Shown piece by piece: positions 38,301 to 46,039 of a stretch of DNA of 64,000 nucleotides. Every line of letters starts with the position of its first letter. The first letter of the stretch is position 1. The translations under genes and the position numbers were made by a program. The DNA is from Aestuariibacter salexigens DSM 15300 (GTDB taxonomy: Bacteria; Pseudomonadota; Gammaproteobacteria; Enterobacterales; Alteromonadaceae). The notes beneath the pieces were generated by a model. It was not told where the DNA came from. It saw nothing but the letters and a program-made list of their open reading frames with translations, and did no database searches. Location: positions 248,001-312,000 of the forward strand of contig NZ_AUBH01000003.1 in NCBI RefSeq assembly GCF_000429145.1, read 5' to 3'.

Positions 38301-39888
38301 GGCTGGCTTCACTATTCGCGTCGCCGATGACACCTATATTTTCCACGCTAAATCAAAAAGCTATACCAAGGAAGTGAGGAAAGTACTTACAGTAGGTGGG
38401 CGAAAGTCTCTGGATAAAAAGCACGGCAAAGAGGAAATCGAGAATCTGATTGCCGCCTGGAAGGCTGAGCCATGTCTGCCGCAGATTGGCAAGGACATAC
38501 AAAGCTTTATGCAAGTATCATCGGGTAACAGGAAAGTGGTATACACGGCCATATTCGGTAACTACGACCACCTGAAAGTACCAGAGTATATTAATCCTGA
38601 CTGGGACTATGTGTGCTTCACCGACAACCCTGACATAACGTCCGACGTTTTCACTGTGAAGTGTGTTTCACCGCGCTTTGAAAACACAACCAAAAACGCG
38701 CGCATGATTAAAATTCTCAGTCATCTGTTTTTGATTGGTTATGACATATCGCTGTGGATAGATGGAAGCGTAAAATTACGCGGACGTAATATCAATGAAT
38801 TGATTGAGAATAATTTATCTGAGCACTACATCTCGCTGCATCGACATGTAAAGCGAGCCTGCGTGTATGAAGAGCAGGAAGCGTGCGCCCTCGCCCAGAA
38901 AGACGGTGCTGAGATTCTTGCCAAACAGGTTGAGTTTTATCGTATAGAAGGCATGCCTGCTGACGCAGGACTGTTCGAAACGGCTGAAATTGCCCGTATA
39001 CAGGCTTCCCAGGAGGTACAGCGTTTAAATTCATTGTGGTGGCAGCAACTCGACGCATTCAGCATTCGTGACCAGGTTTCCCTACCCTACGTGTTTTGGA
39101 AATACGGGTTTAGTAACCACTTTATGGAGGGTAATCAATGGCTGGATGCCTATTTCCATATGTACAAACACAATGCTGAACAAAACAAACTGTCTACCCC
39201 TGTAGAGATTGTATTGCCTGTAGAGAGGCAAGCCTCCCAGATTGCAGAATACGTGGCACGCATTTTTGAGAAAACCTGGTATGCACCATTTAGCCTGTCA
39301 GTGCTCCTTCCTGATGATCAGGGCATCAACGAATCGACCAGAAATGAACTAATCGAAAAATATGATTCTCGAGTGTCATTTCATACGTACAAAGGCGCAA
39401 TGTCGATAGAGAACCTCAACGCCTTTATTAAAGCCGGTACGTCAGAGCTGGTGTGTTTACTGTCTGAGGATGTAAGGCTTTTTAACAGTGACTGGCTAGA
39501 TATGCTTGTTGACGGTATGCATCAGGACGAGTTGGCCACGATTGCAGGCCCTACGGTACTCAATACGGCATATGACTTCGTTGCATCTGGCGTGCGCATC
39601 AAGCGCAAAGAAGGCGAGGTTGTTGATATTTACAATTCGCGCAAACTAGGTGGCACAGGCACGGTTTCTGCGGTCCACCAGGCCTGTGTGTTAATTCAGC
39701 GAACGGCGTTTAATAAACTCAAAGGATTTGCAACCGACCTGGGTGATACCCGTTCGTCAATCATTGACTTATGCCACAGAAATGCACAAATCGGTTTTAA
39801 CTGCCGTTTAGTATTAAATTCTGAAATAAAAGTCACTGATGATGTAGAACACATAGACTTGGAAACACTGCAGCAGCGTTTATCCTAA
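35398..39888 (+). CDS. Giant fusion: sulfotransferase-like domain, coiled coil, GT2, TOD1-like and GT2-like domains
   Basis: A 1496-residue cytoplasmic protein. Residues 1-250 form a sulfotransferase-like domain with the phosphate-binding loop LGMHRSGTSAIASTF, FGLKDPRLCLLFP and the region AYRHPAEVAQSL. Residues ~260-565 are a long coiled coil. Residues ~595-745 are a linker. Residues ~760-1000 are a GT2 glycosyltransferase (VDIILPVYNALDDV, VIDDCSETD, LLNSDTIVTAYWL, YGEEDDFSIRARKAG). Residues ~1045-1260 resemble the TOD1/DUF616 glycosyltransferase domain (VVYTAIFGNYDHLK, SLWIDGSVKLRG). Residues ~1268-1496 are a degenerate GT2-like domain (VLLPDDQGIN, LVCLLSEDVRLFNSDWL). The ATG at 35398 has AAGGAT upstream. 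Substrates are unknown. Confidence 0.85.
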   Translation: MRTAYFVLGMHRSGTSAIASTFHHLGVSFGEALLPATEDNPKGYFENKALQAFNEELLVTEGHGWDSVFFDVDDFDPDKRQRLVRQATKILESEFGIFQQFGLKDPRLCLLFPIWEEACKALDIDIKVVLAYRHPAEVAQSLKARNGMSLQNGLALWADHMSKAERYSRDYPRCLVSYHRLLTDFDNTTSDIRNFTGVSTSSSLDRDNIIDAKLRHYHQSRNNLADIPTFIEAINKAYESGKLDTKSLDKAARDLEHLKAFFYNENKKNLFVQVFDDRKKYKAIKDDYFAKLQHAENQAEKRDKKYQDAEQQLVQLNDKNKSLQDAIQQKDERIRTEVDRAKQAEDSIRQLQHKLNVSEIDAKHFDFKISKLSKENDDLKQALVRLNEIKQEKKDAEKLCASLKSELSTLKEQLSQSKQNEKELVSANDALTDDIRQQDDKIQKLNEHIQTMQAELASKECEIEDLHISIQRVQSKLAEKTKEFETALASQRDKLTNKTSEFENAVATLNNKHAAKAKQLIAEFQRDKQTIKDQLKSAHKQTVSELSEQLTALEHKQELVNEKTAQWIELIVKPLSTIAAEQYGTGDSRGSVVDRFSASFLSRKMERATRKFLKAIDVAKHVPMTFVAQFDEQGYYAANEDVEVEVDAGKFSCALEHFLYFGFDEALSGKRTFHPKGRFFVATHGEHERDIKDYVVHLRDFYDAIAARRKAEKITQQRKAQIQTESSSSDHIQEPATVPAGSPNGVVRPAPNYIKATDTWPSVDIILPVYNALDDVKACISSLYSNQTVPFNLIVIDDCSETDTRDWLISEQQEKGFTLLRNEQNLRFTKTVNRGLAESKGDYVVLLNSDTIVTAYWLEKILCCFNSDKQTGIVGPLSNAASWQTVPVREDTENGGWLVNEIPAGYSIELMGQLVETVSTRQYPSVPSVNGFCYVIKRDVINTIGQLDEEYFPTGYGEEDDFSIRARKAGFTIRVADDTYIFHAKSKSYTKEVRKVLTVGGRKSLDKKHGKEEIENLIAAWKAEPCLPQIGKDIQSFMQVSSGNRKVVYTAIFGNYDHLKVPEYINPDWDYVCFTDNPDITSDVFTVKCVSPRFENTTKNARMIKILSHLFLIGYDISLWIDGSVKLRGRNINELIENNLSEHYISLHRHVKRACVYEEQEACALAQKDGAEILAKQVEFYRIEGMPADAGLFETAEIARIQASQEVQRLNSLWWQQLDAFSIRDQVSLPYVFWKYGFSNHFMEGNQWLDAYFHMYKHNAEQNKLSTPVEIVLPVERQASQIAEYVARIFEKTWYAPFSLSVLLPDDQGINESTRNELIEKYDSRVSFHTYKGAMSIENLNAFIKAGTSELVCLLSEDVRLFNSDWLDMLVDGMHQDELATIAGPTVLNTAYDFVASGVRIKRKEGEVVDIYNSRKLGGTGTVSAVHQACVLIQRTAFNKLKGFATDLGDTRSSIIDLCHRNAQIGFNCRLVLNSEIKVTDDVEHIDLETLQQRLS

Positions 39889-39934
39889 TCAGGTAAATGC
39901 GCATTCAACAAGGTGTGAAGCAGGTTGTAATTGA

Positions 39935-40642
39935 TTGAAAAAAATACTCTCAAAAGCACGACAAAGTGTGTATAAACTGGTTGATATGACAAATAAAAAT
40001 ATACCCAATTTTAAGGGATTAACAATTGACGATCAGGGCGAAAATAATGAAATACTCATCGACGATGAGTGCGTATTCAATCGTTCGAAGATTGTCATTG
40101 CAGGCAATAACAATAAAGTCACATTAGGCGCCACACTGTCATACAATCAACTGGTTATTAATCTTAAAGGCAATAAAAAACGCATTAGTATAGGTAATAG
40201 CAACAAGCACATTAATAATCTGAAGTTGGTGTCAATCCGAGGCAACCATCAAATTATCACTATCGGCCGTAATCTGAGTTGTGGTGGTATGGAAGTGCAA
40301 ATGAATGATGGCAATGAATCACTGACTATCGGCAAAGACTGTCTGTTTTCATGGGGGATCAAGGCCCGCACATCAGACGGCCATTCCATTATTGATATTG
40401 ACTCTGATACGCCTATTAATTTTCCTCAGGACATTTCCATAGGTGATCACGTGTGGATCAGTGAAGATGTCAGACTGATGAAAGGAGCCATTATTCCCTC
40501 CGATTGTGTTATCGGTGCCGGCGCCATCGTGACCAAAAAATTCGATGAGACGAACAGCGTGATTGCCGGCGTGCCAGCAAAAGTAGTCAAGCGCAATATC
40601 AAATGGGACCACAGGCAACCTTCCAAATATAAGCCGCAATAA
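39935..40642 (+). CDS. Left-handed beta-helix acyltransferase
   Basis: A 235-residue protein made mostly of hexapeptide-like turns. The C-terminal half has the acyl-CoA-dependent O-acetyltransferase pattern ISIGDHVWISEDVRLMKGAI, IGAGAIVTKKF and VIAGVPAKVVKRNI, as in maltose/capsule acetyltransferases. The likely role is acetylation of a sugar in the surface polysaccharide. The first ~35 residues are basic. The frame opens with TTG at 39935; the ribosome binding site is weak and an internal ATG at 39986 is possible. It stops 1 base before the GT-D gene starts. Confidence 0.82.
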   Translation: MKKILSKARQSVYKLVDMTNKNIPNFKGLTIDDQGENNEILIDDECVFNRSKIVIAGNNNKVTLGATLSYNQLVINLKGNKKRISIGNSNKHINNLKLVSIRGNHQIITIGRNLSCGGMEVQMNDGNESLTIGKDCLFSWGIKARTSDGHSIIDIDSDTPINFPQDISIGDHVWISEDVRLMKGAIIPSDCVIGAGAIVTKKFDETNSVIAGVPAKVVKRNIKWDHRQPSKYKPQ

Positions 40643-40643
40643 C

Positions 40644-41555
40644 GTGGACGAATCAGATTACCTAACTTCCGTATTTTCAGTGCGACAGAGTGGTTTCGTT
40701 GTCTTTTATGAGTTGTTGCAGCGCATCAAGAATAAACAGCCTACTTCACTTATCAGATTAGGAGATGGAGAGGGCGCTATCCTCGGTTACCCGGACATTA
40801 CGTCGAGAAAGCATGTAAATAGTTTTTTCAATACTTGGTACGGGCATACCGACTTCCCTGAAGAAGCGATAGTACAACACCATAGACAACTCAAAGAGGC
40901 TATTCTTGCAGCAGACATTGTCGGCCTGCCACGGGAAAAACAAATCAATAAGTCGCCAAGATGGGCAGCGGTAGAGCAGGCTCTGATGAAACACCAGCTC
41001 ATCGACAACAGCCTCATCATTACCGACGCAGCTATTCATAGATACCTGACATTTGCGCTGTTCTATCGGCCGTTATTGGCGAATCAGCCGTTTTTGGGCA
41101 TCATCAGTTGCCGTGACGTTGCCACCAAACTGGCCAGAGTTTTTCACATTGACGACGTTGCGCATTATCCCATCAAAGGAGAAAGTGCGTGTCCAGGTGA
41201 CCACGACGCTCCTCATTTCCCAAACGACTTTGAAAAGCTCAGAGCGACCCTCACCGTGCCGTTTAAAGGTGCCATTTTTCTAGTAGGCGCTGGCGTATTA
41301 GGCAAAACCTACTGTCAATGGATCAAAGAAAGAGGCGGCATTGCAATCGATATAGGATCAATGTTCGACGCGTGGGAGGGCGCACCAACTCGCACACGGC
41401 ACCCAGTTCACAAACTCGAACGATATCTTGAAACGCCTACTATTTCCCTGCCAGAAGCGGTTGAACGATATAACGCAACGTTGGTAGACAGAGAGCTTGA
41501 TGGACAGCAGGTTGATATTAATGATTTACCGAGCGGCTTCCCTGCCTCTTGGTGA
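40644..41555 (+). CDS. GT-D fold glycosyltransferase
   Basis: A 303-residue protein with the block LIRLGDGEGAILGYPD (~32-47), the hallmark of the GT-D (DUF1792) glycosyltransferase fold, in which the DGE acid residues bind the metal and nucleotide sugar. Further blocks are DAAIHRYLTFALFYRPLL and the late GAIFLVGAGVLGKTYCQWIKERGG with a glycine-rich turn and IDIGSMFDAWEG. The start is GTG at 40644. It probably adds a sugar (glucose in the known case) in the surface polysaccharide. Confidence 0.8.
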   Translation: MDESDYLTSVFSVRQSGFVVFYELLQRIKNKQPTSLIRLGDGEGAILGYPDITSRKHVNSFFNTWYGHTDFPEEAIVQHHRQLKEAILAADIVGLPREKQINKSPRWAAVEQALMKHQLIDNSLIITDAAIHRYLTFALFYRPLLANQPFLGIISCRDVATKLARVFHIDDVAHYPIKGESACPGDHDAPHFPNDFEKLRATLTVPFKGAIFLVGAGVLGKTYCQWIKERGGIAIDIGSMFDAWEGAPTRTRHPVHKLERYLETPTISLPEAVERYNATLVDRELDGQQVDINDLPSGFPASW

Positions 41556-41584
41556 GGTTTCGATTAGATGGCAGGCCGGTAATA

Positions 41585-42526
41585 TCAATCAGACGGAATC
41601 AAGTTCTCGAACATCTCATCAACGATGACCTTCATTTGTGCTGGTGTAAATGCAAAGCTATCGGACTCTTGAGTTAACACCTGTTGTTGCAAATCATAAG
41701 TGTCGCTCCCATTATTGAGCTGTTCTGACATCGCATTTATGTCCAAACAATATTTCTCTACATTGTTAAGTGCATTATTTCTTGCACGTTCACTTATCAG
41801 CACTGACTCTGAACGAATTTCGGGTAGCTTTTGGCAGAATGCATCTGACAGAAAACCTGCAGCTTTGCCTAACTTTTCATTGAGTAACTTTTGGAACTCT
41901 AACTCTGCCCTGGTTAATGAACGATTTATCGTTTTATTTAAATAATGAAACCCTTCGTTGCTGACGCCGAGCCAGCTGAGCACTTCATCTAACAATTGCT
42001 TTTTGCGTGAAGAATAATTGATGATTTTCAGGTTTATGATCTCTGAATCTGCACAATACTTTACAAATTCATATACTCTTTTCGTGTGTCGATAGGATTT
42101 CGAAAAATTCTCAATGGAATCTGTATAACCGCCTCGTTTCACGGCTTGCTGGTAGGCAGACTGCATGTGTTCCAGCGGATTTCTGATAAACAGCAGGCAA
42201 TCAATGCTATTTATACCGAATTCAGACATTAAAAAGTCAGTAGCCGCATCTAGCTCGCCCGTAGGCATCCTTCTGAAGAATCGTTCACCGCTAAAAAAAA
42301 GATTTTTGCTTGGATCATATAATTGATGCAGGCGTTGAAAAAAATTCAGGTTGTAAAGAGACTCATTCCCTGAAGAAATCTTTCCAACAGATGCAGTTTC
42401 AATTTTCTGGTTTACCGGATAGTAAAAACCTTTTTCAGCAAGCAAATTGTGGTTTTTAGCTAAGAAAGACTGAATAAAACTTGATCCCGTCTTATCTTGA
42501 CCTACGTGTAGGTAAAGTCGACCCAT
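41585..42526 (-). CDS. Sulfotransferase family protein
   Basis: A 313-residue protein with the PAPS phosphate loop LHVGQDKTGSSFIQSFL at the N-terminus and the 3'-phosphate region LLFIRNPLEHMQSAYQQAVK (~115-135). These are the two main PAPS-binding parts of sulfotransferases. The acceptor is probably a sugar of the surface polymer. The ATG at 42526 has GGGTGA five bases upstream; a GTG three codons earlier is less likely. The gene is on the minus strand, opposite to most of the locus, with a second sulfotransferase gene just upstream. Confidence 0.85.
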   Translation of the reverse strand: MGRLYLHVGQDKTGSSFIQSFLAKNHNLLAEKGFYYPVNQKIETASVGKISSGNESLYNLNFFQRLHQLYDPSKNLFFSGERFFRRMPTGELDAATDFLMSEFGINSIDCLLFIRNPLEHMQSAYQQAVKRGGYTDSIENFSKSYRHTKRVYEFVKYCADSEIINLKIINYSSRKKQLLDEVLSWLGVSNEGFHYLNKTINRSLTRAELEFQKLLNEKLGKAAGFLSDAFCQKLPEIRSESVLISERARNNALNNVEKYCLDINAMSEQLNNGSDTYDLQQQVLTQESDSFAFTPAQMKVIVDEMFENLIPSD

Positions 42527-42608
42527 GGTGTTCACCCGAGTTTTAAAGATTAACGCTCAAAATCGGCGTGAAGTATACACGTTTTAAGAACTGGTTAGGA
42601 CAAGGTTA

Positions 42609-43385
42609 TCACTTATCTTGGTGCGAAAAACGCTGGTTTTTCACGAAAAAATACAGTGACGCATACATGATGGCTAAATCGTCAAGTATGGATGTATTCT
42701 CTGACTTAATGCTAGGAAAGACAGCCTGCCGCTCAATGTTGATTCCATCCAGCTCCAAAAAGTCAAATACTGTCTGCAAAGTCTCATCATGCTTTTCTAG
42801 CAGCGCTTGTTGGCTCAACACCAAAATTTGGCTTCTATCAACCAGACTAAATAACCAACCCAACTGCTTTTTATATTCGCCTCTTCGAAGGTATGAGCGA
42901 TCTCGCCAGGGCGACTTTCTTCCCCACACACTGTTTTGCTTTTCCTTTCTTAGCCGCCAGCTCTCAAGCAAAAAGCTCATCAGCATACTCCGCGACTCCC
43001 TACCTCTTTGGTAACTCATTCGGTAGTGAGATACGGCTCTCTCTACCGGATCTCGCAGCAGTACGATAAATTTTGCATGCGGATTATACTCGACACATTC
43101 CTTTAGGAACGTCGGGTTTGCCAGCGTGACGGGAGTGGCATCACAAACAATTTTTTCCCCTCGGTAGTGTAAAAACTTTTTACCGTAACGTTTGACTGCA
43201 TATGCTTGTTTATCTGGCGAAGCATAATAATCTGGCTGATCAAAAACGTGTGCTTCTTTACCTTCCGCCAGGCAGACATCAGGGTGCTGCGCTAAAAAGT
43301 GGGATAATGCCGTAGTGCCCGCCTTTTGAACCCCAACAATTTGCAGGTTCACCGTGGGCACAGTCGAAGGAGGTGTACTGCACAT
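42609..43385 (-). CDS. Sulfotransferase (NDST/heparan-type)
   Basis: A 258-residue sulfotransferase. The PAPS phosphate loop is LQIVGVQKAGTTALSHFLAQ (~16-35), and the 3'-phosphate site is FIVLLRDPVERAVSHYRMSY (~107-126). The pattern is that of heparan sulfate N/O-sulfotransferases and their bacterial relatives. It would transfer sulfate from PAPS to the polysaccharide. The C-terminus seems short against the usual ~280-300, though the core is complete. Its start lies close to the divergent glycosyltransferase; choosing GTG at 43440 for that gene avoids an overlap. Confidence 0.87.
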   Translation of the reverse strand: MCSTPPSTVPTVNLQIVGVQKAGTTALSHFLAQHPDVCLAEGKEAHVFDQPDYYASPDKQAYAVKRYGKKFLHYRGEKIVCDATPVTLANPTFLKECVEYNPHAKFIVLLRDPVERAVSHYRMSYQRGRESRSMLMSFLLESWRLRKEKQNSVWGRKSPWRDRSYLRRGEYKKQLGWLFSLVDRSQILVLSQQALLEKHDETLQTVFDFLELDGINIERQAVFPSIKSENTSILDDLAIMYASLYFFVKNQRFSHQDK

Positions 43386-43439
43386 CTGTCACTAATCTGG
43401 TATATTCCAGTCCGTATTGAGAGCATCTCGAAGCATATT

Positions 43440-44366
43440 GTGTCTGAAAACCGCGCCAAAACAATCATTTCTTTTTTTCGAGATTATAAACGCTATAGCG
43501 GCGGTCATCAGAAGTTTCGGGATTATTTGCTACATACCGTATCACTCCCATCAGTCCACTGTATGCTTTATGTGCAAAATCGTTGCGCCGTCATGCCCCA
43601 TCTGTTCGAAAATATAGAAAACGTCGAATATCAGGAGCAATATGATCCCAGTGTAGCCGACGTTGTCTTTTTAGCGGGCATGGACTGGAAACATTATCTT
43701 CCTCATCAGGCAGAGCATCATCGCGTCATTAATCTAATTCAACATGTCAGACATGCAGACCCTGACCTTGAGCTGTTTGGTTTTTTAAAGCAAAAAGCGT
43801 TGAGAATATGTGTATCCGATGCGGTAAGAGACGCTATCGCTCCCTACGCAAATGGTGAGTGTATAACGATACCGATGGGGCACTCTATTCCCACTATTGT
43901 GCGGGATAAAGAACTGGAGCTATACATTCTGGGGAGAAAAAATCCCGATTTTGCAAACAGAATGGATAACTGGGCTAAAGAGCAAGGAATAAAGACGAAA
44001 ACAGACACGGGGCTTGTAGACCGAAAGTCGGTCTTTGAAAACTTTGCCAGGTCAAAAGTTTCGCTCGTGTTGCCTCATTCAACCGAAGGTTTTTTCCTAC
44101 CGGGTATCGAAGCGATGGCCTTGTCAGACGTTGTTGTGGTTCCAGACTGCATCGCCAACCGTGAATATTGCCTGCCTGAAACAAACATCACTCGCTGCGA
44201 CTATACAGAAACGGCCTGTCAGAACGCGATACTGGATGCTCAAGCACGATTATTGAGCCCGGCACATGCGTATCGAAAGTTCAGGGGCGAGCGGCTTGCT
44301 CGCAGCTATTCACTGACAGCTGAGCGAGACGCCTACAGAGATTTACTGACTAAACGACTTCTGTAG
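43440..44366 (+). CDS. GT-B type glycosyltransferase
   Basis: A 308-residue protein that looks like a short GT-B (family 4-like) glycosyltransferase. The N-terminal half starts FFRDYKRYSGGHQKFRDYLL and contains LAGMDWKHYLPHQ and the block CVSDAVRDAIAPYANGECI, the hinge before the C-terminal domain. The nucleotide-sugar site is LVLPHSTEGFFLPGIEAMAL, with the conserved E-G-F-x-L-P/x-x-E-A-M-A pattern. The start is uncertain: a frame from 43326 overlaps the divergent sulfotransferase, whereas GTG at 43440 gives a clean intergenic space. It is the last gene of the polysaccharide locus. Confidence 0.78.
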   Translation: MSENRAKTIISFFRDYKRYSGGHQKFRDYLLHTVSLPSVHCMLYVQNRCAVMPHLFENIENVEYQEQYDPSVADVVFLAGMDWKHYLPHQAEHHRVINLIQHVRHADPDLELFGFLKQKALRICVSDAVRDAIAPYANGECITIPMGHSIPTIVRDKELELYILGRKNPDFANRMDNWAKEQGIKTKTDTGLVDRKSVFENFARSKVSLVLPHSTEGFFLPGIEAMALSDVVVVPDCIANREYCLPETNITRCDYTETACQNAILDAQARLLSPAHAYRKFRGERLARSYSLTAERDAYRDLLTKRLL

Positions 44367-44393
44367 AACGTCTAACCCGAATTCTTTTCAATA

Positions 44394-46028
44394 CTAGTCA
44401 GCTGGCCGTGGCGGCTGCTGGAATCGACGACCGAAAAACTTCCACAAACTGTCGATATCACTTTCGTGATCACCATCAACCTGCAATTCACCCTTGTTAA
44501 GCTCATCACTGAGCGCCCTTACCTCGTAATAGTGATAAGGGAATCTTGGATGACCCGCTACTACATCCACCAAGACTTCTCTTGCAGCCGAACGAGCCTG
44601 TCTTAAGGCTAAACCATTCTCCTGGAAAATGATCTGTAAGGCCGAATTTGCTTCTCTAATCGCGTCCCAGTACGATGCAATGCTTTGTTTACTGCGAAGC
44701 GATGGTAAGTCAATTGAACGCTTCAGGCTCTCAATAACCTGTATTTCTCCCTCTGAAGGCTGTGTGGGAGAAGACGTCGCTGATGACGCAGCAAGCTCAC
44801 TGACAATTTGTTGTCCAGGTTGTGATGCTGGCCTCTCAGGTTCAGGCTGTGGCGGTGTTTCTGCAACCACTTGTGAAGCAGCGTCAGACACCGCGTCTTG
44901 CGGAGTCTTTGCAATAGTGGTTGTTAGACGCTTCGGTGTAGTGTTATCTGTCACTTCAGCCTTTGAATTGTTATTACTTTCAGTGCGTACATCTTTTGCC
45001 GGAGTAACGTCACCAGCCTGACTTGTTATAATGTCGCTTGTTTCACTCTGAGCGGTTTCCAGCGCTTGTGGTATAGATTGGATGACGCTAGCCGAGCTCT
45101 CTACCTTACTGCTGGCTGATGCAGCTTCAGGCTGCTGAGATACAGCATTTTCAGTAGACAGCAATGACGTCTTGTCTGCGTGTATCTCATTGACTGTAGA
45201 CGTGTCCCTTGATGGAGCACTTTGCGGTGCTTGCTGTGCGTAAAGTTCCTGCTCAAAGATGGAAGAAAATAACATTAAATCTTCGAATAAATTACATTCA
45301 TATTCGATGCCCTCTTCGATACTTTGCGCACAGCGAGTTTCCAGTTCTGCCGCATACTCACTAAACTGGCGTCGAATGGGTAATGCAGCATCAGCGTATA
45401 GTCTCTCAATTCGGGTAGTCGTTTGAGTATTTCCATACAAGTAGCTGTCTAGTGCCTGAATGACTGGGTTATCGTAGTATTCAAGCTCTCTCAAGAAAGA
45501 CTCCCAAAGCGTCGTATCAAGGCCGTCTTCTTGTAAGTAAAATATTTCGGTACGCAGCTTTTCCAGAAACTCATTCTTTTGCTGACTATTCGCGGTTCCC
45601 CAAAAACCCAAAAAAACCTGCTTTCTAGCCTCGGCGAAATTGCTCGCTTCTACATTCTGCTTAAAACGCGTATACAAGTTAAGATCTGTTACTGTACGCA
45701 GCTCTGCTGTTTCAGCTTGCTCGGCGTCAGTCTCTTCATCAGAGGGTAAAATGATGACCAGAAGGACAATAACAATAAGACCCGCTCCGACTGCAACGAC
45801 AGTGCGCAGATTTTGTTGCAATAGTGATGTGACTTGCTGAAAACCTGTGTTTTGTATCGCTGGCTCTTGTTTCTCTACCTCGACGGATTGCTTTTGCGTG
45901 GCGCCGACTGGAGCAGGAGCATTTCGCTCGAGACGTGCAGCAATCAACCTGCCTCGCTGCTTAACAAATTCATCATGAGAAATCAGTCGTTGATTATGTT
46001 TTTTACTTAATTTAGCCAGCGAGTCCAT
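44394..46028 (-). CDS. Uncharacterised T6SS-associated membrane protein
   Basis: I do not recognise the family. The 544-residue protein has a short N-terminal helical pair (LAKLSKKHNQRLISHDEFVK) that resembles a SHOCT motif, then one membrane segment (~76-94, VVAVGAGLIVIVLLVIIL). A helical periplasmic region follows (~105-260), then a Ser/Gln/Pro-rich low-complexity linker (~260-430) and a C-terminal helical domain (~435-544). The ATG at 46028 has GAGGTGAA upstream; the longer frame lies in the kinase gene. It follows the kinase 11 bases later and is the last gene of the minus-strand T6SS operon, so a role in T6SS control is likely. Confidence 0.7.
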   Translation of the reverse strand: MDSLAKLSKKHNQRLISHDEFVKQRGRLIAARLERNAPAPVGATQKQSVEVEKQEPAIQNTGFQQVTSLLQQNLRTVVAVGAGLIVIVLLVIILPSDEETDAEQAETAELRTVTDLNLYTRFKQNVEASNFAEARKQVFLGFWGTANSQQKNEFLEKLRTEIFYLQEDGLDTTLWESFLRELEYYDNPVIQALDSYLYGNTQTTTRIERLYADAALPIRRQFSEYAAELETRCAQSIEEGIEYECNLFEDLMLFSSIFEQELYAQQAPQSAPSRDTSTVNEIHADKTSLLSTENAVSQQPEAASASSKVESSASVIQSIPQALETAQSETSDIITSQAGDVTPAKDVRTESNNNSKAEVTDNTTPKRLTTTIAKTPQDAVSDAASQVVAETPPQPEPERPASQPGQQIVSELAASSATSSPTQPSEGEIQVIESLKRSIDLPSLRSKQSIASYWDAIREANSALQIIFQENGLALRQARSAAREVLVDVVAGHPRFPYHYYEVRALSDELNKGELQVDGDHESDIDSLWKFFGRRFQQPPRPAD

Positions 46029-46039
46029 ATTCACCTCAG

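Noticed and set aside
20545-44366. Polysaccharide locus as a recently inserted island with mobile ends
   Set aside because: No transposase, integrase, tRNA or direct repeats were seen at either side; base composition is only slightly more AT-rich by eye.
44629-45021. 130-codon ORF opposite the T6SS-associated membrane protein
   Set aside because: Antisense of a Ser/Gln/Pro-rich linker; no ribosome binding site.
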